Positions 27,399 through 36,037 of a DNA stretch of 64,000 nucleotides are shown in pieces. Every line of letters starts with the position of its first letter. Position 1 is the stretch's first letter. This DNA comes from DATKDF01 sp963752045. Lineage in GTDB: Bacteria > Acidobacteriota > Vicinamibacteria > Vicinamibacterales > SCN-69-37. Below the pieces are notes generated by a model. The model worked only from the letters and a program-made list of their open reading frames with translations, did no database searches and was not told the origin of the DNA. Position numbers and translations under genes: made by a program. Location of the stretch: positions 1 through 64,000 of the forward strand of contig CAVVWN010000002.1 in the NCBI GenBank assembly GCA_963752045.1. Reading direction: 5' to 3'.

Positions 27399-28027
27399 CA
27401 GTGACTCGATTCTAGCACGCGGCTCCACGGCACCACGCCTTCGCGCACGAGCGTCGGCCGGTCGCCGCGCGCGTCGACGATCGTCGACGGCCGCCCGCCG
27501 GCCGTCTCACCTCCGTCGAGGACCAGCACACGCGAGTCGCGGCCAATCGCGCCGAGATCACCTGACCGACACGCCGGCGCGCTGCCGCTGATGTTCGCGG
27601 ACGTGGCCGTCACCGGCCCGCCCCAGACCTCGGCAAGGGCCAAAGCCACCGCATGGCCGGGCACACGCACGGCCACCGATCCGTCCGCGCCGGCGACACC
27701 CGGAGCCAGTCGCTCCCTGACATCGACGAGGAGTGACAGCGGGCCGGGCCAGAATGCCGCCGCCAGCCGCCGCGCGAGCGGCGTGAGCGGTCCGCACCAC
27801 CGTTCGACCGCCTCGGTCGAGGCAGCCACGAGCGGTAGCGCCATGGCCGTCGGCCGCCCCTTGAGTTCGAAGAGCAGCGCGACACCTGAAGCCGATCGCG
27901 GGTCGACGGCGAGACCGTAGAACGTCTCCGTTGGAAAGGCCACCACACGGCCGGCCTCCAGCCAGCGCGCGGCCGGCTCGAGGTCGGCAGGAGAGAAGCG
28001 CTCGGGATCGACCTGAAGGACCGGCAT
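27398..28027 (-). CDS. L-threonylcarbamoyladenylate synthase (Sua5/YrdC/TsaC)
   Basis: The 209-residue protein has the YrdC fold with GRVVAFPTETFYGLAVD, KGRPTAMALPL, PGPLSLLVD and VTATSANISG. It makes threonylcarbamoyl-AMP from threonine, bicarbonate and ATP for the t6A modification of tRNA. It lacks the extra C-terminal Sua5 domain, so it is the short TsaC-like form. It is translationally coupled to hflX. Confidence 0.94.
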   Translation of the reverse strand: MPVLQVDPERFSPADLEPAARWLEAGRVVAFPTETFYGLAVDPRSASGVALLFELKGRPTAMALPLVAASTEAVERWCGPLTPLARRLAAAFWPGPLSLLVDVRERLAPGVAGADGSVAVRVPGHAVALALAEVWGGPVTATSANISGSAPACRSGDLGAIGRDSRVLVLDGGETAGGRPSTIVDARGDRPTLVREGVVPWSRVLESSH

Positions 28028-28033
28028 CTCGAC

Positions 28034-29239
28034 TCACACTCCCCCGGCCGTGCCAATCGAGCGCCGGACGAACCACGCCACCCCCGCCAGCACGACCGCG
28101 TCGATGACGAACACCGCCCGCACGCTCATCGCCCCGACGAGCCCGGCCGCGACAGGACTGAGCGCGAGCGCGGCCAGATAGGCGGTCGTGAGATACCCGA
28201 AGGCGAGGCCCCGGGCGTGTGCAGGAACCGAGGCACTCGCCGACGTGTAGACCGATGTGGTGGCGATGCCCAGACCAAGCCCGAAGAGTACCGCAGCTAC
28301 GAGCAGCAGGGAGACGGCCGGCCCGAGTCCAAAGACCGCGGCGGCCGCCGCAGAGAGCAGCACCGTCCGTGGCACGAGCCGGGCGATCGGCACCTTCCGC
28401 AGCCACCATCCGCTCGTCTGATTTCCGATCGCGGCAGCCGCAGCAGCCACCGAGAACACGACGCCCGAGAGAAACGGAACGCGGTCGGGTGCCGCGCCCA
28501 CGTCACGCAGAAACAAGGGGAGAACGGGGCCAAAGCTCCGGTCGACCATTTGCAGCGCGAAGATGACCGTCATGAAGAGCATGAAGTTGGGCACCCGCCG
28601 AAAGGCCGCAAACGTGAACGTGTCCCGGGAGAGGCCGGCGTCGGGCTGCCGCCTGCCGCCGGCCTCGCGGTAGCCAACGAGCACGAGCACGAACGCGGCA
28701 AGGTAGAACGCCGCGGCCACGAGAAAGGTGTTCCGCAAGCCGAGCGTCTGCGCGAGTCCGCCACCAATGACCGGACCAAGCGCCGGCCCAAGCCGCTGCG
28801 CGGTCTGCACCCACCCGATGGCCGAAGCGGTCTTGTCGGCCGGAGCCGATTCGGCCGCCATGGTCATGGCGATGGGCCCGTAGCCGGCGAACAAGCCCTG
28901 CAGCGCCCGCAGGGCGAACACCTGCCAGGGTGCCGACACGAACGCGGTGGCCGACATGATGACGACGAACGAGAGGAGCGAACGGGCCACCATCGGCTTG
29001 CGCCCGACCCGTTCGGCGACGCGCGCCCAGACCGGCGCCATGACGGCGGTAATCGCCGGCGTGATGCCGAGGCTCACGCCGGTCCAGATGGCCGTTGCCC
29101 CGGTGTCGGTCACGCCGAGCTCTTCGAAGTACAGGGGCAGAAACGGCATCACCAGCGTGAAGCCGGTGAAGCCGACGAAAGCGGCTCCCGTGACGGCGAC
29201 CTGGTTACGCCGCCAGTCGCGCCCCGCCCCGGCGCTCAC
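28034..29239 (-). CDS. Major facilitator superfamily transporter
   Basis: This 401-residue protein has twelve predicted membrane helices. The MFS signature between helices 2 and 3 appears as RVAERVGRKPMVARS. A glycine-rich helix 5 (LGPALGPVIGGGLA) is typical of drug/proton antiporters of the DHA1 type. Multidrug efflux is therefore the best guess; no regulator or substrate gene lies beside it. Confidence 0.85.
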   Translation of the reverse strand: MSAGAGRDWRRNQVAVTGAAFVGFTGFTLVMPFLPLYFEELGVTDTGATAIWTGVSLGITPAITAVMAPVWARVAERVGRKPMVARSLLSFVVIMSATAFVSAPWQVFALRALQGLFAGYGPIAMTMAAESAPADKTASAIGWVQTAQRLGPALGPVIGGGLAQTLGLRNTFLVAAAFYLAAFVLVLVGYREAGGRRQPDAGLSRDTFTFAAFRRVPNFMLFMTVIFALQMVDRSFGPVLPLFLRDVGAAPDRVPFLSGVVFSVAAAAAAIGNQTSGWWLRKVPIARLVPRTVLLSAAAAAVFGLGPAVSLLLVAAVLFGLGLGIATTSVYTSASASVPAHARGLAFGYLTTAYLAALALSPVAAGLVGAMSVRAVFVIDAVVLAGVAWFVRRSIGTAGGV

Positions 29240-29254
29240 GCCGGCTCCGCGGGT

Positions 29255-30259
29255 TCAGAACTGGATGCGGAAGTCGCCATCCGCCTGCGGCTGCACGTGG
29301 ATCGTGTCGACGAACCGGATCTGGTGCGGCCTGTTCTGCATCACGATCGAGCTCGTGCGCACGCCGGGGCCGAAAAACCGGACGCCCCTGACGAGCGAGC
29401 CGTCGGTGACCCCGGTCGCGACGAACGTGATCGAATCGCCCGAGGCCAGATCGGCTGAGGTGTACACCCGCTTGAAGTCCGTGATCCCCATCGCCCGGCA
29501 GCGCTCTTCGTGCTCCGGTTTCGACACCACCAGCCGCGCGTAGATCTCGCCGCCGAGACATCGCATCGCCGCCGCGGTCAGCACGCCTTCCGGCGCGCCG
29601 CCTGTCCCCATCACGGCGTGCACGGCCGATCCCCGGATGGCCGCCGCTATGCCTGCCGACAGGTCGCCGTCGCCAATCAGGCGAATCCGCGCTCCGGCGT
29701 GCCGTATCTCGGCAATCAGCTCCTCGTGCCTGGGACGGTCCAGGACCATGACGACCAGGTCCTCGACGCGACGGTCGAGCGCCTTGGCGATGGCCGCCAG
29801 ATTGTCCTTCACCGGCTTGTCGAGGCTCACGAACCGCTTCGAACGCGGGCCGACGACGAGCTTCTCCATGTAGAGGTCTGGCGCGTGCAGCAGCCCTCCG
29901 CGATCGGCCGCGGCGAGCACGGCCAGCGCGTTTGGCGCGCCCGTAGCGCAGAGATTGGTGCCTTCGAGGGGATCGACGGCGATGTCGACCGCCGGCAGGC
30001 CAGCCCCACCGCGCGTCGCCAGCCCCACCTTCTCGCCGATGAACAGCATCGGAGCTTCGTCACGCTCGCCCTCGCCAATGACGATCGTCCCGTCGATGGG
30101 CGCCTCGTCGAGCGTGCGCCGCATGGCCTCGACCGCGGCCTGGTCCGAACCATGCCGGTCGCCCTGTCCCATGGTCTGGGCGCAGGCGATTGCGGCCTGT
30201 TCGACCACGCGCAGCAACTGCAGCGACAGGCCGAGGTCCGATTCCGGATTCGATTTCAT
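29255..30259 (-). CDS. glpX: Class II fructose-1,6-bisphosphatase
   Basis: The 334-residue product shows IGEGERDEAPML, DPLEGTNLCA and MGTGGAPEGVLTAAA, the metal- and substrate-binding motifs of GlpX. It hydrolyses fructose-1,6-bisphosphate in gluconeogenesis. ATG 30259 is the start (MKSNPESDLGLSLQ); the sequence upstream in frame is a shadow of the next gene. It is followed by the MFS gene after 15 bp. Confidence 0.96.
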   Translation of the reverse strand: MKSNPESDLGLSLQLLRVVEQAAIACAQTMGQGDRHGSDQAAVEAMRRTLDEAPIDGTIVIGEGERDEAPMLFIGEKVGLATRGGAGLPAVDIAVDPLEGTNLCATGAPNALAVLAAADRGGLLHAPDLYMEKLVVGPRSKRFVSLDKPVKDNLAAIAKALDRRVEDLVVMVLDRPRHEELIAEIRHAGARIRLIGDGDLSAGIAAAIRGSAVHAVMGTGGAPEGVLTAAAMRCLGGEIYARLVVSKPEHEERCRAMGITDFKRVYTSADLASGDSITFVATGVTDGSLVRGVRFFGPGVRTSSIVMQNRPHQIRFVDTIHVQPQADGDFRIQF

Positions 30260-30276
30260 GCGTGCCTCCCCATCGG

Positions 30277-31071
30277 TCAGATTCTCGTGAGCACTACCGG
30301 GTCGCCCACCTTCACGCCGAGCTGTCTGGCAGCGCTCGTCTCCGGCGCGGCGCACTCCAGGTGATCGGTGCTGCCGAACAGGGCCCCGACCTCGCCGGCT
30401 TGCAGATCGGCGTACGTCGACACGATGCGGGCAATCGGCTGCCCGCCCACGGCCAACTGCACGGCGCCAGGGCCCTCGGTCAGCCGCTCGCACGACGCCC
30501 TGTCGAGATTGGTCACGACGTTGCCGAACCGGTCGATGCGCACCACCTGCCCCGACAGCGTCGGCCCCTCCAGGATCGCCTGCGGCAGGTCGATCATCGT
30601 GTAGTCGGTGACGGCGCGGCCGAGCGCGGGCAACTGAATGCCCTTGGCCAGCCAGGCGGCCGCCGGCGCAAACCGATCGCGCCCTTCGAACGTCCGGCTC
30701 ACGGTCGGCCGGGCGTACCGCCGCTCGGTCAGTTCCACGACCCGTTTGGGAGGCGTGTCTCGGAAGACGCAGGTGAGCACGCCGTTGTCTGGCGCCACGA
30801 ACTTCCAGTCGCCGACCTCGGCCGCCAGGCCCCGTCGGACCGTCCCGACCCCGGGGTCGACCACGACGAGGAAAATGGTGCCGGCGGGAAAATACGGATA
30901 GCTGGCGCCAAGTTCACGGGCGGCAAACGGGATGTCGTGCGCGGGCAGGTCGTGGAGGACGTCAACCAGGGTGATGTCCGGGTTGATACCCAGGATCACG
31001 CCCTTCATGACGCCGGCGTAATGGTCTCGACTGCCAAAATCCGTAAGGAGCGCAATGATCGGTCTGGCCAC
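30277..31071 (-). CDS. SAM hydroxide adenosyltransferase (DUF62 family)
   Basis: The 264-residue protein has the family motifs ALLTDFGSRDHYAGVMKG, VVVDPGVGT and APDNGVLT, and a C-terminal beta-barrel half. Members hydrolyse S-adenosylmethionine to adenosine and methionine; the related fluorinase and chlorinase use halide instead. No halogenase-specific loop is evident. The physiological role of the family is still unclear. Confidence 0.9.
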   Translation of the reverse strand: MARPIIALLTDFGSRDHYAGVMKGVILGINPDITLVDVLHDLPAHDIPFAARELGASYPYFPAGTIFLVVVDPGVGTVRRGLAAEVGDWKFVAPDNGVLTCVFRDTPPKRVVELTERRYARPTVSRTFEGRDRFAPAAAWLAKGIQLPALGRAVTDYTMIDLPQAILEGPTLSGQVVRIDRFGNVVTNLDRASCERLTEGPGAVQLAVGGQPIARIVSTYADLQAGEVGALFGSTDHLECAAPETSAARQLGVKVGDPVVLTRI

Positions 31072-31110
31072 GACGGACCATTATATGTGCGGAGAACGGC
31101 CTGGATCGGG

Positions 31111-31755
31111 CTAGCGCTTGCGAAACAGCGTCTCTCGGGTGTGGGTCTTGAGCAGGACGTTCTCGGAGAGTTCGAGCCCGTCGAACAGCCGGTCGACGTC
31201 GCGTGGCGACAGCACGCGCCGAGATCGCCGCGGAGCCTGATACGGACGGTGCCGAATCAGGTCGTCGGCCTCCACCACGAAACGGGTGAAGAAATCCGTC
31301 TCGGTGGCGGCTGTGGCGAAGAAGGCATGCAGCACGCCGCCGGGCTTGAGCAGGCCGGCGAGGTCCTTCGAGAGCGCCTGGCTTGCGGCCTCGTCGAGGT
31401 AGTCAAAGAGGTCCCAGCAGAGGATCCCGTCAATCGACGCCGCCCCGGTCGGCAGCCGCGCCCGGAGCGCCTCGGCGAGCCGCTCGCCGGGCGCGTCAAC
31501 TCCGGGCCGGTCCAGTTCCTGGTAGAGGTCCGGGACGAACAGCTTGCAGGCCAGGCGCTCGCCGAAGAGCTCGACGTTCGTGCCGACGACCGGCCCCAGA
31601 TCGAGCACGACCGGCGCGGGCTGCCGGGCCACGGCCGCGAGAAAACGCGGCAGTACCTTCGACGCGGCCACCGCGTCGCTCGCCGTCTCATCCACGTGAA
31701 CCGCTGCCGGCGGTTCCTCGGGCTGGCGGCCCGCCCACTTGAAGAACGTCGCCAC
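31111..31755 (-). CDS. Class I SAM-dependent methyltransferase-like protein
   Basis: The 214-residue protein has a Rossmann-type motif I region (APVVLDLGPVVGTNVELF), an acidic strand end (CWDLFDYLDEAAS) and LLKPGGVLHAFF, which is the usual post-motif segment of methyltransferases. The glycine-rich loop is poor, so catalytic activity is uncertain. It is encoded between bactofilin and the SAM hydroxide adenosyltransferase. Confidence 0.7.
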   Translation of the reverse strand: MATFFKWAGRQPEEPPAAVHVDETASDAVAASKVLPRFLAAVARQPAPVVLDLGPVVGTNVELFGERLACKLFVPDLYQELDRPGVDAPGERLAEALRARLPTGAASIDGILCWDLFDYLDEAASQALSKDLAGLLKPGGVLHAFFATAATETDFFTRFVVEADDLIRHRPYQAPRRSRRVLSPRDVDRLFDGLELSENVLLKTHTRETLFRKR

Positions 31756-31804
31756 GCGAATCCGTCACGGCTCGACGGCGGCCAGCGGCCACCCGGACCG
31801 ATGG

Positions 31805-32326
31805 CTAGTGCGTCGCCGCGGCGACCGGCGTTGCCGGCGCGGGGCTCGCCGCAGTCGGCTTCGCGTCGGCTGCGCGCCCCTCGGCTTTCGCCCCTGCCCG
31901 CTGCATGTCGATGCTGCCGCGGAAGTGCGCCCCGTCGGCAATCGACACGCGCGGCGCTGACACATCGCCGTCGACCGATCCGTTGTCGCGAATGTCGACT
32001 CGCTCGGTGGCGGAAATGTCGCCGTGGACGTCGCCCTGAATGACGACGATCTTGGCCACGATCTGAGCCTTGATCTTGCCGTTCGGGCCGATGGTGAGCA
32101 CGTTCTGCTTGAGCTCGATCTTCCCTTCGACCTGCCCTTCGATCGTCAGGTCCTCGCTCCCGGTCAGCTCACCCTTGATGACGACGCTCTTGCCGATGTT
32201 CACATTGTCCCTCATGGCCGTTCGGCTCGTGGCCTCCGGCCGACTCGACACCGGTTCCGGCGTTTCCCGCGCGGTGGTCGGCGCCGCCGGCTGCGGCGCC
32301 CGAACAGGCTCTTCTCGTTTCCACAT
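31805..32326 (-). CDS. Bactofilin cytoskeletal protein
   Basis: This 173-residue product has a central right-handed beta-helix of short repeats (GELTGSEDLTIEGQVEG, GDVHGDISATERVDI, GSVDGDVSAPRVSI). The tails on both sides are Pro/Ala-rich and unstructured. Bactofilins polymerise without nucleotides and organise cell shape or envelope enzymes. ATG 32326 (MWKREEP) is chosen because the upstream frame has no bactofilin features. Confidence 0.92.
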   Translation of the reverse strand: MWKREEPVRAPQPAAPTTARETPEPVSSRPEATSRTAMRDNVNIGKSVVIKGELTGSEDLTIEGQVEGKIELKQNVLTIGPNGKIKAQIVAKIVVIQGDVHGDISATERVDIRDNGSVDGDVSAPRVSIADGAHFRGSIDMQRAGAKAEGRAADAKPTAASPAPATPVAAATH

Positions 32327-32413
32327 ATGTTTGCCCCCGGTCCCCCACTCTATCGGCTCGTCGGGCCCGATCTGTAGCCTGGATCCGACCCGGTCCGGTG
32401 GCCGGATGCTACG

Positions 32414-33598
32414 ATGGGACCCGAGAAACGCGTGCGGATCTACCTCGACTATAACGCCACTTCCCCGATGGATTCCGAGGTCATCGAGGCCGTTCACTCG
32501 GCCATGGCGGAGAACTTCGGCAACCCGAGCTCGATTCATGCCTACGGCCAGCTGGCCAAGGCGGCGCTCGACGACGCGCGCGCATCGGTCGCCGCGCTCA
32601 TCGGCGCCGGGCCGGCTGACGTCGTCTTCACATGCGGCGGGACCGAGTCGGACAACCTCGCGCTGCGCGGCGCCGCCGAGGCGCTCGAGGCCTCTGGCCG
32701 GCGCCAGCTCATCATCTCGGCCATCGAGCACGAGGCCGTGCTCACGACGTGCCGGGCGCTCGCGCGCCGAGGCTGGACCGTGACCGAGCTGCCGGCCGGC
32801 CAGTCCGGGGTGGTGACTCCCGACCGCCTGGCGGCCGCCCTCTCGCCGGACACCGCCCTCGTCTCGGTCATGCACGCGAACAACGAAGTCGGGACGATTC
32901 AGCCGATCGCGGAGCTGGCAGCGCTGGCCAGGGCGGCCGGCGCGCTGTTCCACACCGACGCCGTCCAGTCAGCCGGCAAGATCCCGGTGTCGGTGCGGCA
33001 ACTGGGCGTCGACCTGCTTTCGCTCTCCGGGCACAAGTTCGGCGGCCCGAAGGGCACCGGAGCGCTCTGGATTCGCCGGGGCGTTCGGCTGGTGCCAACC
33101 TCGACCGGGGGCCGGCAGGAGCGCAACAGGCGCGCCGGTACCGAGAACCTCCCCGCCCTTGTGGGTCTCGGCGTGGCCGCCCGGCTCGCCGCCGCCCGGC
33201 TCCATGACCACACACGCCGCGTGGCCTCGCTGCGCGACCGGCTGGAGCGCGACATCCTCTCGGCCGTGCCAGACACGCTCGTCAACGGCGACACCGCGTG
33301 CCGCGTGCCCAACACGTCGAACGTCAGCTTCGACGGCGTGGAGGCTGAATCGCTGCTCATCGCCCTCGATCTCGAGGGCATTGCCGTCTCGACCGGATCG
33401 GCCTGCTCGTCCGGATCGCTCGAGCCCTCCCATGTGCTCCGGGCCATGGGCCTCCCGGACGCCCGTACGCGCAACGCCATCCGTTTCAGCCTCGGCCCCG
33501 GCACGACCGAGTCGGACATCGCCGCGGTCGTGGCGGCTGTCCCCCGTGTCGTGCACAAGCTCCGCCACCTCGGCCGGACGGCGGCGGCACTCAGGTAG
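32414..33598 (+). CDS. Cysteine desulfurase (IscS/NifS family)
   Basis: The 394-residue PLP enzyme has IYLDYNATSPMD, the cofactor lysine in SGHKFGGPKG (Lys208) and the sulfur-accepting cysteine in STGSACSSGS (Cys331). It takes sulfur from cysteine for iron-sulfur clusters and thiolated tRNA. The mnmA gene follows after 4 bp, so sulfur transfer to tRNA is a likely main task. No iscU or other cluster-assembly gene is adjacent. Confidence 0.95.
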   Translation: MGPEKRVRIYLDYNATSPMDSEVIEAVHSAMAENFGNPSSIHAYGQLAKAALDDARASVAALIGAGPADVVFTCGGTESDNLALRGAAEALEASGRRQLIISAIEHEAVLTTCRALARRGWTVTELPAGQSGVVTPDRLAAALSPDTALVSVMHANNEVGTIQPIAELAALARAAGALFHTDAVQSAGKIPVSVRQLGVDLLSLSGHKFGGPKGTGALWIRRGVRLVPTSTGGRQERNRRAGTENLPALVGLGVAARLAAARLHDHTRRVASLRDRLERDILSAVPDTLVNGDTACRVPNTSNVSFDGVEAESLLIALDLEGIAVSTGSACSSGSLEPSHVLRAMGLPDARTRNAIRFSLGPGTTESDIAAVVAAVPRVVHKLRHLGRTAAALR

Positions 33599-33602
33599 TC
33601 TC

Positions 33603-34668
33603 ATGCGCATCGTCATTGCCATGTCCGGCGGCGTAGACTCGTCGGTCGCCGCGAGCCTGCTGGCCGACGCCGGCCACGACGTCATCGGTCTCTCGATGCA
33701 GCTCTACGACCAGCGTGACTCGCCCGAGACGTTCGGCACGTGTTGCAGCATCGACGACCTGCACGACGCCCGTCGGGTGGCGGCCGCGCTCGGAATCCCG
33801 CACTACATCGTCAATTTCGAAGCGCCGTTCCGGCGGCTGGTGATGGACAACTTCATCGCCGAGTACGCGTCCGGTCGCACGCCCATTCCGTGCGTTCACT
33901 GCAATGCCGACCTCAAGTTCGCCACGCTCGCCGACAAGGCGGCGGGCTTCGGTGCGGCCGCAGTAGCCACCGGCCACTATGCACGCGTCGTCTTCGACGA
34001 GGACCGCCGGCAGTATCGGCTCCTCCGCGGCGTCGATCCCGAGAAGGACCAGTCGTACTTCCTGTTCTCGCTCACGCAGGAGCAACTCGCACACGCCGTC
34101 TTTCCGGTTGGACACATGACGAAGGCCGAAGTTCGGGCCTACGCGGCCAGCCGGGCAATCCCGGTGGCCGACAAGGCCGACAGCCACGAGATTCTGCTTC
34201 GTGCCCGACGGGAACACCGCGGGTTTCGTCGAGCGCCACCTCGAGGCCGCGATGCCGGAAGGCGACATGGTCGATACGTCCGGTCGCGTGGTCGGGCGCC
34301 ATCGGGGCATTCACCGTTTCACGATTGGCCAGCGGAAGGGCCTCGGCCTCGAGACCGGGTCACCCATGTATGTGCTGAAACTGGTGCCGGACGAGGCGCG
34401 GGTCGTCGTCGGGCCGCGCGAAGCGCTCGGCAGGGACACCCTGACGGCATCTTCGGTGAACTGGGTGATGGGGCGTCCGCCCGAGGGCCCCGTGCGCGTG
34501 ACGGCGCGGATACGCCACCGGCATCACGATGCTCCGGCACTGGTTGACGCGGACGCGAGCGGACGGGCCAGCCTGCGCTTCGACGAGCCGCAGATGGCCG
34601 TCACTCCGGGTCAGGCCGTGGTGTTCTACGACGGCGAGACGGTCCTCGGCGGCGGGTGGATCGACTGA
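33603..34668 (+). CDS. mnmA: tRNA-specific 2-thiouridylase, frameshifted
   Basis: Two frames add up to a full MnmA. The first has the PP-loop SGGVDSS (residues 8-14), the catalytic cysteine region PIPCVHCN, ATGHYA, and DQSYFLFSLTQEQL. The second has PDGNTAGFVERH, HRGIHRFTIGQRKGLGL and the C-terminal beta-barrel. The break is at 34191-34195, where one extra T would turn the expected EICFVPDG into an altered frame. MnmA makes 2-thiouridine at the wobble position of Lys, Glu and Gln tRNAs. A sequencing indel is likely. Confidence 0.88.
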
Positions 34669-34672
34669 GAGG

Positions 34673-35605
34673 TCAGAGCCCCTCGTGCTCGAGGAAGCGC
34701 TCCGCGTCGAGCGCGGCCATGCAGCCTGAGCCGGCCGCCGTGATCGCCTGGCGGTAGACGTGGTCCTGCACGTCGCCGCACGCGAACACGCCGGGCACGT
34801 TCGTCTTCGCGCCGTCCCGCGTGACGAGATAGCCGGTCTCGTCCATCTCGAGCTGACCGGTGAACAGGCTCGTGTTCGGCCGGTGCCCGATCGCCACGAA
34901 CACGCCCTCGACCGGCACGTCCTTCGTTTGGCCCGTCTTCAGGTTGCGCAGCCGAATCGCGGAGACCAGCCCCTGTTGCGGGTCGAGCACGTCGAGGACT
35001 TCCGAATCCCACTCGAACGAGATCTTCGGATTGGCAAACGCCTTGTCCTGCATGATCTTCGATGCCCGCAGCGTGTCGCGGCGATGAACGACCGTGACAC
35101 TTGACGCGAACCGTGTCAGAAAGACCGCTTCCTCCATCGCCGAATCGCCGCCGCCAATGACGGCAATCGGCTTGCCGCGGAAGAAGAACCCGTCACAGGT
35201 GGCGCAGGTCGACACGCCGCGCCCCATGAGAAGCCGCTCCGACGGGAGCCCCAGGAGTTTCGCCGAGGCGCCCGTCGCGATGACCAGCGCGTGGGTGGCG
35301 AACGTGCCCTCGTCGGTCGTGATGGAAAACGGCCGACGGCTGAGGTCGACCGCGCTGACATTGCCGCGCACCAGTTCCGCGCCGAATCGTTCGGCCTGCG
35401 CGCGCATCGCCGCCATCAGGTCGGGCCCCATGATGCCCTCCTGAAAGCCGGGAAAGTTCTCGACGGCGGTGGTCAGCATCAACTGACCTCCGGCCTCGAG
35501 CCCTTCAATCACGAGCGGCTTCAGGTTGGCGCGGGCCGTGTAGAGCGCGGCCGTGAGGCCCGCAGGCCCTGAGCCGATGATGACGACGTGACGCGTGTCC
35601 GACAT
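34673..35605 (-). CDS. trxB: Thioredoxin-disulfide reductase
   Basis: This 310-residue flavoenzyme shows the FAD motif GSGPAGLTAALYTARA, the redox pair CATC (Cys135 and Cys138), the NADPH motif GGGDSAMEEA and the C-terminal FACGDVQDHVYRQAI. It passes electrons from NADPH to thioredoxin, whose gene lies 27 bp upstream in the same direction. Length and motif order are normal. It converges on mnmA with only 4 bp between stops. Confidence 0.97.
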   Translation of the reverse strand: MSDTRHVVIIGSGPAGLTAALYTARANLKPLVIEGLEAGGQLMLTTAVENFPGFQEGIMGPDLMAAMRAQAERFGAELVRGNVSAVDLSRRPFSITTDEGTFATHALVIATGASAKLLGLPSERLLMGRGVSTCATCDGFFFRGKPIAVIGGGDSAMEEAVFLTRFASSVTVVHRRDTLRASKIMQDKAFANPKISFEWDSEVLDVLDPQQGLVSAIRLRNLKTGQTKDVPVEGVFVAIGHRPNTSLFTGQLEMDETGYLVTRDGAKTNVPGVFACGDVQDHVYRQAITAAGSGCMAALDAERFLEHEGL

Positions 35606-35632
35606 GTGTGGCCGAGGATCGAGGCGCGGGTG

Positions 35633-35959
35633 TCAGAGGTGACGGTCGACCATCTGCGCAAGCGACCCTTTGTCGACGAGGCCGACGATCTGATCGACGA
35701 TCTGTCCGTCCTTGAAGAGAATCACCGTCGGAATACCGCGCACCATGTATTTCATCGTCGTGCCCGGATTGTCGTCGACGTTGAGCTTGCCCACGGTCAC
35801 TCTTCCCGCATAGTCGCCGGCAAAGGCCTTGATGGCCGGCTCCATGGCCCGGCACGGGCCGCACCACTCCGCCCAGAAATCCACGACGACCGGGGTCGCG
35901 GCCTTGAGCACGTCGCTTTCAAAGTTGGTGTCCGTGAACGTCTGAATGCCTTCCGCCAT
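35633..35959 (-). CDS. trxA: Thioredoxin
   Basis: The 108-residue product has the classical active site WCGPC (Cys33 and Cys36), VVVDFWAEW before it, and the cis-proline segment RGIPTVILF. The start at ATG 35959 (MAEGIQTFTD) gives the family length; an upstream ATG would add 13 nonconserved residues. It forms a redox couple with the adjacent thioredoxin reductase. Confidence 0.96.
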   Translation of the reverse strand: MAEGIQTFTDTNFESDVLKAATPVVVDFWAEWCGPCRAMEPAIKAFAGDYAGRVTVGKLNVDDNPGTTMKYMVRGIPTVILFKDGQIVDQIVGLVDKGSLAQMVDRHL

Positions 35960-36037
35960 GTCGCTCCACTCTGCCCTTTCCGCCTCCGGCCCCATCATCG
36001 GGCCCGGACCATTGTCACATCCTTGGACGCGCGTGTC

